From Apostichopus japonicus (lineage: Eukaryota; Echinodermata; Holothuroidea; Aspidochirotida; Stichopodidae): a stretch of DNA of 64,000 nt. The position numbers and the translations under genes were made by a program. The stretch spans positions 29,981,989 to 30,045,988 of the forward strand of contig NC_092572.1 of the NCBI RefSeq assembly GCF_037975245.1, in the 5' to 3' direction. Under the pieces are notes generated by a model. That model had not been told where the DNA came from, made no database searches, and saw nothing but the letters and a program-made list of their open reading frames with translations. Of the stretch, positions 47,486 to 62,400 are shown in pieces. Each line of letters opens with the position of its first letter. Position 1 is the stretch's first letter.

Positions 47486-50400
47486 ATGGCCGCCTCCAGA
47501 GGAGAAAGTTGCCCGTCTTCAGAAATTTTAAGAAGTGGGAAAACGGGAGAATACTTATTCCCATCATCGAGCAGCGACAGTGGAGTTTGTCAAATGTTGG
47601 TTAAAGCAACTGATTTGTATTATTTTAGGGCATCTAGACTAAGTAGTAGATTTACAAGGCTCTTTAATATCTGATGGACAGCCAATCGTTTATTAGGCTA
47701 GGCTACGTACAGATTGGTTCCGCGAAAAAGCTTGGAGTGGGCTCCATCAAAATATTAAAGAGAATATCCACCCGTTTGCAGATATTCGGTATGCTTTAGC
47801 AATACATATTATGTCAACTTTGGTCCACATTGGAAGAGAGGTCACAGCACAAAGTCTAAGCCCCTAACATTAGGCCTAGAGGCTATACCACTTAGGCTCA
47901 GCTGTTGAGTTAGTGTGGGTGTTACTTAGGCATCACTTTGGCTAGTTTCTTAACCTACGTTTCTGCCACAGCTAGTTTCCACCATAGAAAAACTGTTGTT
48001 TCCACCATAGAAAGTGGTGCAAAAAAGACCTTTGTCTATGGCAGAAAGTAACAAATAAATATGGCATAGCCTATCATATGTATTGAAGGTGGTAGAGAAT
48101 ATTATTTCCTGGCTAAAGATTACAATCCGGTAAGTCAACATTGGCCAGTCTGGAATTTTGTAATGAATACTAACATTCCATAAGATTGTTCTCCATTTTC
48201 ATTTACAATTTATTCAACACAAGGACAGGGAGAAAAAATACATGTTATTCTCATTATGGTGATGTTTCTTTTCCTCTTGCTGTTGATATTAGTCTGTGTA
48301 CATAGGTGTAACATTTGATGGAAGTTTGTTGGTATTCCCACCCAAGGTTGATAAAATGCCTTTTTTGCCATGATACGTTAAGTAATGTAACATAGCCCAT
48401 GCAATCTCTCCACAATATATTTGTGCATGCATGCATAGAGCAGCGTAACAATTTAGTAATAGCACTCTAGTAAATTGATGCTTTAAAGAATTCTGAAACC
48501 ATACAAAGAAATTTTTAAGAGCAGTTTGTTTATTTTATTGGGCATTTCACTGTTTGACATGTAGAGATGCACAATTGTCGGTTGGCAAACTTTTCATTCT
48601 TGAATGAAAAGAAGCATATTGGTTGAAAACTTTGGAAGTACATGTTGTTAAAAAGTTCTGATAGGATGTTATTTGTTAATGCACATGTGAGGCATTGCAG
48701 TGTAAGTCAGTGAAAGGATTTTTGAAGCAACTGAACATATAGCATGACATTATGCTTATATATATACCACAGCCCAGTTGGGGTTCAAGTGGTACCTAAT
48801 AATACGTAGCTACTAACAGGATCGACCATAGTTAACAAAAATGTAATAGAAATGATATAGGACACTATTCTCTTTAACTCTAAATGATAAAATGTGAGAA
48901 TTTAAATTTCTCTCTAATGTCTATTTATTTATCAGATCTTTTAAATAAAATGTAATTAGATTTCCTGTCAATGAATTAGCATTCTCAACATATCTCTCAT
49001 TCCGTGTGAAGTTGCTTAAAGTTTGATTTTCGTTATCATTCTATTTGTTATGTACTTCTTGTATTTTAACAGCTGTTTGAAGCAACCATACAGATATACC
49101 TGTCCTCGCTGCAATGTTCCATACTGCTCTTCTACTTGCTATAAAGATCAAAAGCATGCAGAATGCTCTGAGAGTTTCTACAAAGAAAATTTCATGGATG
49201 CTTTGAAGGATTCTGATATGAGGTATGATTGCCATACAGTCCAGGGTATAATTTATCCCGTATCACATCATAAAATGTTAGGTATTGTGGTGAAATTACT
49301 GTACAAAGTGTAAATCTGTACAGCAGTTTTTTAACCAGGAACCATATTAGTTTGTATAAGACAAACTTCCAGAGTCTTCAAAACTGATGCACAAACTTTG
49401 AACTGTTAATTATTCGACAAAGTCTGTATAAGACTACGTAAGCTCGAAGCAGCATATCCTCACACATTCAATTAGGTTCATCCAAGTTACCAGTACCTCT
49501 GTAGAATTTCTTCTCATGCACTGGTTTTCAGCCAGAAGTATCAATGCCAACTTCAGCCCTTATTCCTGCAAAGTAGGTTATGCAAAGCACTACTACACTG
49601 AAGTTGTGATTGGTGTTGGTGTCCGATTTGAAAAGAAAGAGAAATATTCTCAAGGTTTGAAATATCCCTTCGGTTAATCATTTGATGAGACTCATATTAT
49701 AGCTTCTCTTTGTTCATGCTTGATGTTTGCAATCAAACTGACAAAGTACAGTAGGAAATGAATGCATAATACAAGCAAACAAGACAAGTTGCAATGCACA
49801 CTTTATATCAGAAGTAAGAGAAGTTTAAGATCAGGAAATTACATTGCAAGCATCGGAGAGTAGCATTAACATTGTAGTAAAGTGACACAATACCTCAATA
49901 TAAAACAAGACTAAGCAGTCTGAGAGATAATGAGAACATTGCCAAAGGTAAACGTTGTTTGCACCACTGCACAGTGAATAATGGTTGTCCTTCCACTACA
50001 GTCAGCTAAAATGACCTTATTGTAGCAGAAGGAAAACTGTTATAAAACTGTAGATGTTGTTGGGTATCTTCTCTATCCTGTACTGCCATTTATATGGTAT
50101 GAAACACACTAAAGTAGAGTGAATGAAAGTTATCACACAACCACATGGGACAATATTTACAGTGGTGAAGACTAACAAACAATTTTCTGATGTAAAATAG
50201 AATATTGTAAAGTTTTATGAGCTTATATAAGTACCAGAACATAAACTGCCTTCTTAGTTTTACATTGTACAGTAGGACTCATTTGCACAGTTGACCACTT
50301 GCTAATTATCTTGTTTAACAGTGTAGAGGAGAAGAAACGAATGGGTGAGATGTTACAGAGGCTTGAGATTGAGAATCCAGCTGACAGTGATGATGAATAT

Positions 50401-53400
50401 TCAGATGATGAGCAGAGTCTGGCTGAGCGGCTACAAGGAGTTGACTTAGGTAATTCGTTAGTCACCAAAAAAAGAAATGCCTTGAGAGATATAGGAATAT
50501 TAGCAGAGTCTGGCTGAGCGGCTAAAAAGAATTGACTTTGGTAATTCGTTAGTCACAAATAACTATAAAACAAATGACTAGAGAGATATAGGAATATTAG
50601 CAGAGTCTGGCTGAGCAGCTACAAGGAGTTGACTTAAGTAATTGGTTAGTCACAATTAACTATATCACAAATGACTAGAGAAACAGGAATATTAGCAGAG
50701 TCTGGCTGAGCAGCTACAAGGAGTTGACTTAGGTAATTCATTAGTCACAATTAACTATAAAACAATGCCTTGAGAGATATAGGAATATTAGCAGAGTCTG
50801 GCTGAGCAGCTACAAAGGGTTGACTTAGGTAATTTGTTAGTCACAATTAACTATATAACAAATTACTAGAGACACAGGAATATTAGCAGAGTCTGGCTAA
50901 GCAGCTACAAAGGGTTGACTTAGGTAATTTGTTAGTCACAATTAACTATATAACAAATTACTAGAGAAACAGGAATATTAGCAGAGTCTGGCTGAGCAGC
51001 TACAAAGGGTTGACTTAGGTAATTTGTTAGTCACAATTAACTACATAACAGATGACTAGAGAAACAGGAATATTAGCAGTCTGGCTGAGCAGCTACAAGG
51101 AGTTGACTTAGGTAATTCATTAGTCACAATTAACTATAAAAAAATGCCTTGAGAGATATAGGAATATTAGCAGAGTCTGGCTGAGCAGCTACAAAGGGTT
51201 GACTTAGGTAATTTGTTAGTCACAATTAACTATATAACAAATTACTAGAGACACAGGAATATTAGCAGAGTCTGGCTGAGCAGCTACAAAGGGTTGACTT
51301 AGGTAATTTGTTAGTCACAATTAACTATATAACAAATTACTAGAGAAACAGGAATATTAGCAGAGTCTGGCTGAGCAGCTACAAAGGGTTGACTTAGGTA
51401 ATTTGTTAGTCACAATTAACTACATAACAGATGACTAGAGAAACAGGAATATTAGCAGTCTGGCTGAGCGACTACAAGGATATTAAATTAGGTAATTGTT
51501 GACAACGAGTGGTATTCTATGAGTGTGCCAACTCTCTGGTCTTACATTAATTAAACTGATTGTTTATCTTCCTTCTTCTTACAAACTAATAGATGCAGAT
51601 CCTGATGTGGTTTGGGAAAGATTGACGGAATCTGAGAGGTTAGAGTTTGCTCAGATCCTGAAATCAGAAAACCTTGGGATGTTAGTACCTTCTTGGAAGC
51701 CGTGGTGGATGCAACATGTGAGTCTTTACTACTTTAATACTGTAAGCTGAATAAGGTATCCTTTTTAATGTTTTGCAATTTCTCCATAAAAACTCACATA
51801 TTGGTGAAGAGTTAATCCCACCTTGTAGTTTAACTTCAGTAATATGAAGGTAAATTATTTGTCTACAGTTATAAGCACTGGAAAGCACTTTCAAATGTCC
51901 CTCACTATAAGTCATGTTTAGGCAGATTGTTTGTAAAGTTCTGCAGCTATGATCCAGACATCTAAATAAGACAGAGGAAATCTTATCAATGTAATCATGT
52001 GCATAACTTGTATATTATGTATAAGAAGTATGTATCCATCTTGATTTTAATAATGCAGTTCGTATAATAGAGTCATTGTAGTGTTCTTAGTTTTGTCAAA
52101 TATGATAAAAATATGAAGAATGAAAATGAAGGCATGTTACATCATAACATCAATATATTAATATGTTAGTATAGGGAGGTGTGTAATATAATGAGGGAAA
52201 AAGTCAGAAGCAGGGATCAAAACCATTTCTTTCTTTGAAGAAAATATTATTTGTTTCACAGTTTTTTGCCTTTGCTATTTTACTACAATGTTTTTCTAAG
52301 TAAATCATGTTTGATGCTTTCTGACATTTTCCAGAATTTCTTCAATAATTTGCTTATTTTTTGTGGTATCATTTTGCCTAATCAAAGGATATCGTGGGTA
52401 ACAATCACTTTGTAATTTACTGGGTTGACACAGTCAGATTGTCATGTGTGCTTCAAAATGTTTCATTTGAAAATATTTTGATAAGAACGGAAACCAGAGA
52501 TGAATGTTTTCTCTATTTACATCCGGCAGGATGCTGAACTCATCGAGGTAGTGAAGCAGGAGGGTCTAGACTCTATTTCACTGGGTTCTAGTCAGTCCTC
52601 CACCTCTGTGCCCAAAGCTATAAGTAGCATACCAAAACTGTCCGAGATTCTGAAGAACAACGAGCCCTCACCTCTAGTTGTATACGATATTATCAATGTT
52701 ATGTATCCTTTACTGGTCAATATCATTTATTTGAAGGGCACACCTAAGAGTGTAGTAATAACAGCATTCAAACTCTCGTGAAAACAAACTGTTCCCTGGG
52801 TCCCTGCAGAGAAATTCATTGGTTGTATACAGTAGGTTCCCAAAGTATATTAATGGTGCTAAATTGAAAATATTAATTTGGGTTCAAGCCATTAACGATG
52901 AGAGTTTTGATTTCCATACAGCATCATAGTTTACTGTACATAAATTGCAACTTTTTCAAACATATCTAACAACTGACACATCTGCAGGAGTCAAAATCAG
53001 ACACATATTTGTGTTTTGGGAGGGGGAGGGGGGATGGAGGGTTTTTCTTTAGCTTTTCAGTAATATTAATTTTTGGTGCTGCTCTGAAGCCCAAGAAATC
53101 ATTACTTTGTGGAGAATCTCTGCACTTTTCCTTCTGTAGCGCCCCCAACGGGTTGTAACTAGCCAAGCGGCTCTGGGTTCGATAGGGTCACTGTCGGCCA
53201 CCATATGTCAGGATCAATGTGCAACTACAAGTAAACACAACCTGAACCAATAAAACACAAACAAATCAATTGAAGTTTGTACTACAAATAAATTTAATAA
53301 ATTTGCCCAAGATCGTGATACGTGGCGGAGGTTTATCACTGAGCATGTCGGATAGACGAGACTCAACTTACTATTACTACTAATAAATTTAACACAAAAC

Positions 53401-56400
53401 CGCTGCCCACCTTGGGCAGGTGTCTATACAAACCAAGTTATAAAATACTTGAGGTCATTGCAGTGACCTCCAAAAAGAATGTAGCAAGGTGATAATACTT
53501 CAACAATAGGCAGTAAATCACTAACGAATTTAATGATAGAAAGAAATAAACTGCAAAACTTACACCTTATCCTGTTCCCTATAGTACCAATATTTAATTA
53601 ATAACATTGCAAATCCACAACAATCTCAGTTTATAATTTACATAAATAATAGTGAGACGTACCTGCAAAGTCGGTGGCAAAACGTATAATTACGAGTCCT
53701 AAATCTACAATACGTAAGTGTAGCCTCGGGAAAATTCAACCCAAATCGAAGCCACCACTGAGCCAGAAATACAAGAATAATCCCGCAGGGTGCGGCGATA
53801 ATATCGTCCAACGCAAGCACCCTGTTCCCAAACTTTTAATGGGTTTAGAGTAACAATTTAAAGGGATTCAGACAAACAGGGATATACGCCCACAATATGA
53901 TAAGAAAAAGGTTTCGGACGTGCCTGAACTATAAAAGAACGTTTAACTTACTTAACACACTGGCCAACAGACCTTACTAGGCAGTGGCAAACACCAAAAA
54001 CAGAACACACTCTTGGAAACCAAAATGGCAAGTGCCCTTACTTAATAGAAATACTGACTCGAAATCTTGGATCTTCACGTGGCTTGAACATTCCACATAG
54101 CTACGAAGGAACCAGGCTATTGTCATGCGAGCTGGACAGCTGAAAGGGAGACGGAAACAAAAGGTATAAATTAGCATGTGAAACTACAACAATTCACTTT
54201 ACATATAAAAGATATAAGATAAAACAGACTCCCAGAGAACAATAAAACAATACACACAAACAGGACAACTACTCCAGCAGTGATGCCACCTATTGTACGG
54301 TGGCGTTTACGTGACGCTCCTCCGGGCCTTACTCTTCCTCTTGTTCAATTGTTATCTTTTGTACACTTTTACATCTAATTTAGGACATTTCAAAGCTCAG
54401 ATCTATTGCTACCTGTGTTTTATGATCTTTCTAAGGTGATGCATGGTATTATATTGCAGTAACATGCTGATAGTCAACTTGTCTATTAAATGCACAGTGG
54501 GTTTAGATGGAATCTCTTCTGTAGAAATATTCTTTGATAAATTTCAGTTTCATCAGACTGAAGTTATCTTAAAGTAGATACAATCTTATGTTTTTGGCCT
54601 CAAACATAAGCAGTGTTTGCATTTGTCTGTTTGTCTACAATAACTCAGAATTAAACAAATATGGAAACATAAAAGAGGAAGATAAGTCTGTTTCCTGTTG
54701 AATATTCATGTCCTATTGTTGTTGGTTTCTGTTGCACACTGCCTGGGACCCTGGGTTGGTGTTTGCATTCTTTGCAACAATGGTTACTATTGTCCTAACA
54801 TTGTCATAGCTGGGAGCTGCCACAGAGCAACCAGCAATAGTAAGCCTGTTACTATACTAATAATCTGTTGAAAGTTTTTATTGCAAAAGCAAACTTCACT
54901 GGTTCCTAATAACATTATTCTTATTTCTTGTAAATATGACTCATTGTAATTGTGACCTATTGCAATGCTCTGTATTTGAAATGAAGGTAAGGACATACTC
55001 GCATAATTAAATATGATCTTGTTGCCTACCACTTGAGGAAAATTCTCTTGAAAAGTAAATTATTTTTCTCCAACTTCATCACCAAGGACAATCTTTCATG
55101 AGTATTTCACCAGAGGGTGAGTGAACAGTGTATATGGTGTTAAATTATTAAGTTAATTTAATCGGTAGTTTTACCACATCTCCTGTCCTCCTGTAAAGTA
55201 ACTTATAGCTTAAATTAAATTTAATTATGATTATTAACATTATTTGCTTTGTCTCATGTCAAATATATTGTTAGCTAATACCTTGAACCATTCTTCTGGT
55301 TGTCTAATTAGACAAGCATGTTGCTACAGAGGATTTCTTTGAAAAGCAAAGAATAGAGGGCGCACTCTACTTTGCTATAGTCGACCATCATAATGATGAT
55401 TTTCTTTAACAGTTTTAACAGATTCTCATACTCTCTGTTAATAAGGTTTTATAATGGAGAGGTCACAGAGTTTACGATTGAACTAGCACAGGTGAGCATT
55501 TCAATCAATTCTTAGTTTGTGTTATGAAGGGTTATTCATTGCATGCTGCTGTTTGCTGTAATCAGGGAGTAACATAAATGGTAGCTATACAAGAAGATCT
55601 AACTGTTACACAAATATGAAGATGTAGAGTACACATTATTATTTCCAATAATTTAATTCTAAATTGACATCATAAACCTGAATTGTCTGCTAGGACAAAT
55701 TTGAAACACTATCATGTTATCTGGTGGTGATTAATTTATTACAAAAAAATATTGAAGCATCACATTTGACGAAGCTTGTGGACAAACTAGATAAAATAGA
55801 AATACATGATCAGTGTATTCATTTATTGTCCTTGAAAAAATAAATCTAGAAATATGACAGAGATATAAAGCAAATTGACATTGCAAGCTTTGATTTTATA
55901 CATAGTGCACACATATTGGAAATCTTTAGTATTACAGAGTGTATCTACAGAAACTTAGTTTAATTTTATGCCAGGTGAATCAGAAACTTGTGTTGTGTGT
56001 CATTGCATTACAATATATAGCAGAACCTTAGTGTGTATTAATGGACAGCAACAGAAATAAAAAGAGGTCAGAACTTTAAATGACATCCAATTACATACAG
56101 TGGGGTGGCTTTTATCGCATTATAATTAATGAAATTGCATACATTAAAATTGTGTGTTGATGTTTTGCTAAGGTTGTAACTTTCAAGAGGCATGAACTTT
56201 TAGTTACAAATGGAAAATAGCCAAATTTAAGAAGAAACATGCAATCTTTTTTGTAGTCCAACAAATATTCAGGTCTGAACATGAAGATTTTAAAGTGAAT
56301 GGAATTTTTTGACTACAAGATTGAAGACTTCATTGCAACTAAGATGAATAATTTACTGGAGATTATCCTCCTTGCAAACCTGTGAAGTAATTGTAATGTC

Positions 56401-59400
56401 TGGGTCTGGGCATTAATCATGAACCAGTCTGACAATGTGTAACATTTATTTACAGCATCTGCTTGATATATCACAAGCACTGTCTGCAAACAAGAACTAC
56501 ACGAGTACCGAAGAGGCTGTACACTCCGCTATTGAACATGTCACCAAGGTAACAGACTCTGTTTTTATTAATCTAATTTGAAACTAGGATGGAAGTAGGA
56601 TGGAAGACCCTGGAGCAAGCAGTACCACTAAGCTCAGCTGTTGTCAAGATATAGAACCAGGGAGAACAAAAAAATGAAATTCTACTTTTGGAATATGAAA
56701 TTATTGATTTTAATTTTGTTATTTAAATATCTGGTTTCGAATTTTGGGGAGTCAGTGTGCTTTTAGTGAGTCTTCGTTGACGAGATGCAGTTTGCTAACA
56801 ATGCGGAGTTAGGTATTAAAATGAAGTATATTGGATGGATGATTAATTGAAAACACAGAGAATTTAAGGTACGGCTCAGTAATGTGTGTTCCATGTAGCT
56901 CAACCTTTGTTGAGACTCATGAATGTATAAGATGTCTTTGGATATTTGGTTATCTAATTATGTTTGCTCAGAGGCTTAAAGGCATTGTGCAAAGCTCTGA
57001 AAAAGTTAACTTTCTGTTGCTTGCAAATGACTTTTTCTTCTTGTCGCTACAAAATGCAGACAGTAATTAAACGTGATACCTTGTTATCTATTATCTAGAC
57101 CTGAGATGTCCATGCTGCTATGTACACTGTGTTGTGGGTATTGACCGTAGCTGTATGTATTGACTGTATACTAGTGTCTAATTACCGATGGTAGCAAGCT
57201 GTGTGTGTACTTTCTGGGATCGATGGTGGTGCCTAACACTTCTGTTACACCTCATTCGAAACTAGGTCAGATTCCCGACACGAGACGTTTCTTTGTGCGC
57301 GAGTCTTCACACCCTTTAATGGCATTGTTATTAACAATTGAATATGCAGCAGCAGAATAAGGCAGTCATGTTACACCCTCTGAGTTACAGTAACAACTAT
57401 CATGTGAACTATACAGTGATTAGCATTTCTTTGATGGGACTTACCTTAAAACCTTCATATTACTGCACTGTAGAATTTGAAAGAGGCTGGAAACCAGCGA
57501 TTAAACTGCCTACAAGATGTAACACACATCCTTCTTGGTAAAAGTCCCTCGCACCCGCTGGACTATGTAGAGGGCGCTCTGTCTGATTGCTGGAGAATTG
57601 CTTCCTCTGCAAAGAAATCAGTAGCTAAAGGTAAGAGTTGATTGATCACTGAAAGAATGACCTTAGGCAGCATTTTAATCTTGATGAGGCAAATTATCAG
57701 GCAGATATCTTTACAACGTTTCAGCGACCACAAGTGTTGGAGAAGTCCACAACATTAATATTGGGTGGCTTCCCATTCAACATTTCAACTCAAATTTGGA
57801 CACTTATCAATTTTAAAAAGTTATTTTAGATGGGAAACCGTATTGAAAAACCCACCATACCATGACCCAGTCTGGGATAAACCCCAAATCTCCGGTTTGC
57901 TAAGCCTCATTGCTTCAAATGCCACCGCCTTTATCCACTCAGCCACAGCCCTGATCGTAGTCCAAGTCAGTTCTTGAGATTCAATACAAAACTCAGTAGA
58001 AAAATGGTATGACATTCATGGGCTCAAATGACATGTTAACAATGTCTTATGAACTTATCAAGGACAAAGATCATTGAATGTGATCCAGATTTGCTCTGTT
58101 GTAAATATGAAGTTCACAAAACAATGGATTAACATTAAATGAGAAACAAACCCAAACGTCACCTGTGGCTAATGTTACAGAGATACTTGTGAAGAACAAC
58201 TCCCACAAATAGTTTAGAAAACTCTTCCTTCCATTTGGGAGGTATCCCCCTTTAAGAGTCATGTCTGGTAACGTTCATTTTGTAATCTGTGATGTCATAG
58301 TTTAGATCTGTAACTTTTACAATGTCTTTGTTTTTCTTTTCCTATTTTCAACGTAGAATGTTAACAGTGTCGACAATGATACCAATGCCAACATCAGATT
58401 GTGTTAGAAAGGTCAATATTGTAGGTTCAGCATTTGCAAAACTCATCTCCATTACAGAAAATAAATAATGCAATATAAAAGAAAAACATGCAGAATTGAA
58501 GCACAATGTGGTTTAATGACATCATATTTAGACTTGATCAAGCCTTCAGACTTGTCTGTGAAGAAACACTAAATCTGTGATATCTCACAAATGGAATCAG
58601 ATTTGTCTATAACCTCCTCCTGGGGTTTGTTGATCCTGGTAATTTTCTCAATCACACAGACCAGTAACAATAGTAGGGTTTGTGTCTTCTTTAAGTTGTA
58701 AGCTGTTTGTCTTTTACAAGTCATTGCAACTGATTTATGTTCTTTGTTTTTTTAGATTCCTCACAAAAACAGTTTCAAAAACAGTTATTTGGGTGCAAGA
58801 AGAAGCTGGAATTTCATCTCGCTTGGGCAGCAGAATTTCTAGAAAGCTTTAAGATTGCTGCCATTGAAGTTCAGTGCTTGCACAGTAAGACCATTTTATT
58901 TTGTTGTCTAACTCTCTGCATGTGAAGTTCAGTGCTTTCTGTACATGACTAAATGAGTAACTGATTTCTATTATTCCCCCATCGCCTGTTGTAAAGGTAA
59001 AAAATACAGGAAGATGAATAGTATCCAGATGTTATATCCAGATGTTATATAGTATCCAGATGTTATATAAAAATGTCTTGATCACAAACTGGTGTATTTT
59101 CTTTTCCTTTATCACCTCCAGTATAAAAAGTAGACCATCAATCAATGGTTTGATGTAAAGGAAGTAGAAATACCAAAACACAAACAATAGTAAACTAATA
59201 ATAATATTGCAAAGTAGCGATGTAAGTGGTTTTCCTTAATTTGACTACAGCTTCTAAATCTATCCCAATTTATTAAAGTTAAGTTTTTCCAATACATATT
59301 AACAAACATTTCATTTGGCACTCTCAAAGTTCTTGCTATGTGTAATTAATCATGATGTTGTGTCAAGTTCCAAGTAAACACTATATAGCAAAGTTCAATA

Positions 59401-62400
59401 TATTTCAAAATGTTTGACATTTCTTTGAAGTGGAAATATTAGCATCGCGCTCCATCATACTTTACAGTGAAATTTTGTTTAAAACAGGTTAAGAGTTAAC
59501 TTAGCATCTTACAGCTGGTTGTGTGTGGTTGCTAAAATCAGGTGCTGAGATTCCATTTCACAATAGATTCATTCACATGAATTTTACAATAGTCTGTGTA
59601 AATGGTCAGTTGTCATAGGCCCTATTTACACCAGACCATGAGCACAGTGTTGGCCCCTGCAATCAGTGTTAAATTTGTAACGTTAATGTGGATCACACCC
59701 CATGGTTTGTACTCTGCGATAGACTAATATCAAGTGAGGATCAGACCCTATGAACGGTGTTAAATTTGTAATGTAAAAGCAGCTTGGGGTAACAAACTCC
59801 CATAAGATTTCAGTTCAATATTTAATGCCAAAACATGAAGAAAATATTTTCATATTACTCTGTGCATGTGATTGATTGTTACTTGAAATAGTGACCAAAT
59901 TATTTACATCAACAGGAGACATAAACTTTCAATTCAGGATTATTCATAAAGTGAACAAACTTTATTAGTTTGTCAATACTTTCTGTAATACTAGTTTAGG
60001 TTGCTGAGGTTATGTATTTTGGGGAACTATTTGCTGCTTTAAAAGTCATGATAGATCTGGACTGAGTGAGCTTTTGACAATCAAGATGATGTTTGAAACT
60101 GCCTGAACAAGAGGTGTTAAGGTTTCTGAAACATGATGCTTGTCATCATTTTACTATAGTGCAAGGGATATGCAATATGCAAGTGATATAGTTATTCTAT
60201 ACACTTTTACATTTACTATAGTGTTTTATACAGTGTCATGTTCCCTTGAAAATAAACTGTTGTCTCACTTTTATATTGAACCCGCCTGGTCATCCATGAC
60301 TTGTGTTTATGTACTTGCTCAAAGCTTTACACATTCAGTACCTCTTTACCATCCTTAGTTATACTCAAGTCTTCTTGTGACTTTAAGATAATATACGTTA
60401 CATGGTACCAGCGGTGGGATATAGTAATGCACAGGATACTTTACGTGTTTGCCATCTGTATTGAACATACATTACATGGTACCAGCAGTGGGATATAGTA
60501 ATGCACAGGATACTTTACCTGTTTGCCATCTGTATTGAACATACATTACATAGTACCAGCAGTGGGATATAGTAATGCACAGGATACTTTACATGTTTGC
60601 CATCTGTATTGAACATACATTACATGGTACCACCAGTGGGATATAGTAATTCACAGGATACTTTACCTGTTGCCATCTGTATTGAACATTCAGGACATGG
60701 TAGCAGCAGTGGGATATAGTAATGCACAGGATACTTTACCTGTTTGCCACCTGTATTGAACATACATTACATGGTACCAGCAGTGGGATATAGTTATGCA
60801 CAGGATACTTTACCTGTTTGCCATCTGTACTGAACATTCAGGACATGGTACCAGCAGTGGGATATAGTAATGCACATGATACTTTGCCTGTTTGCCATCT
60901 ATATTGAACATACATTACATGGTAGCAGCAGTGGGATATAGTAATGCACAGGATACTTTATGTGTTTGCCATCTGTATTGAACATATATTACATGGTACC
61001 AGCAGTGGGATATAGTAATGGACATGATACCTTCCCTGTTGCCATCTGTATTGAACATACATTACATGGTACCAGCAGTGGGATATAGTAATGCACAGGA
61101 TACTTTGCCTGTTTGCCATCTGTATTGAACATACATTACATGGTACCAGCAGTGGGATATAGTAATGCACAGGATACTTTACCTGTTTGCCATCTGTATT
61201 GTACATAAGGGACATGATACCAGCAGTGAGATATAGTAATGCACAGGATACTTTACCTGTTTGCCATCTGTATTGTACATAAATTACAAGGTACCAGCAG
61301 TGGGATATAGTAATGCACAGGATACTTTACGTGTTTGCCATCTGTATTGAACATACATTACATGGTACCAGCAGTGGGATATAGTAATGCACAGGATACT
61401 TTGCCTGTTTGCCATCTGTATTGAACATACAGGACATGGTAGCAGCAGTGGGATATAGTAATGCACAGGATACTTTACCTGTTTGCCATCTGTACTGAAC
61501 ATACAGGACATGGTACCAGCAGTGGGATATAGTAATGCACATGATACTTTACCTGTTTGCCATCTGTACTGAACATACAGGACATGGTACCAGCAGTGGG
61601 ATATAGTAATGCACAGGATACTTTATGGTTTGCCATCTGTATTGAACATACATTACATGGTACCAGCAGTGGGATATAGTAATGGACATGATACCTTCCC
61701 TGTTGCCATCAGTATTGAACATACATAACATGGTACCAGCAGTGGGATATAGTAATGCACAGGATACTTTGCCTGTTTGCTATCTGTATTGAACATACAT
61801 TACATGGTACAAGCAGTGGGATATAGTAATGCACAGGATACTTTACCTGTTTGCCATCTGTATTGTACATAAGGGACATGATACCAGCAGTGGGATATAG
61901 TAATGCACAGGATACTTTACCTGTTTGCCATCTGTATTGTACATAAATTACAAGGTACCAGCAGTGGGATATAGTAATGCACAGGATACTTTACCTGTTT
62001 GCCATCTGTATTGTACATAAATTACAAGGTACCAGCAGTGGGATATAGTAATGCACATGACACTTTACCTGTTGCCATCAGTATTGAATATACAGGACAT
62101 GGTACCAGCAGTGGGATATAGTAATGCACAGGATACTTTACCTGTTGCCATCAGTATTGAACATACAGGACATGGTACCAGCAGTGGGATATAGTAATGC
62201 ACAGGATACTTTGCCTGTTTGCCATCTGTATTGTACATAAGGGACATGATACCAGCAGTGGGATGAAATTAATATTCTGCAGTAACTACTTCGACTGACT
62301 GTGTCAAGCAGGAGACACAAAAAAAAAACGTACCAACCGTGGAGGGTCATGTGACATGCTCCCTTGTAGCACTCAATTCTTAAAATACTCCTTGAATATA

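Noticed and set aside
57860-57953. Functional tRNA-Ser or tRNA-Leu gene
   Set aside because: The B box lacks the GTTCGA core and the anticodon arm does not pair, so it is called a SINE remnant.
60958-62350. Several minus-strand frames of 60-85 codons with repeated peptides
   Set aside because: They are translations of the 74-bp array. The same peptides appear in shifting phases because the unit is not a multiple of three.
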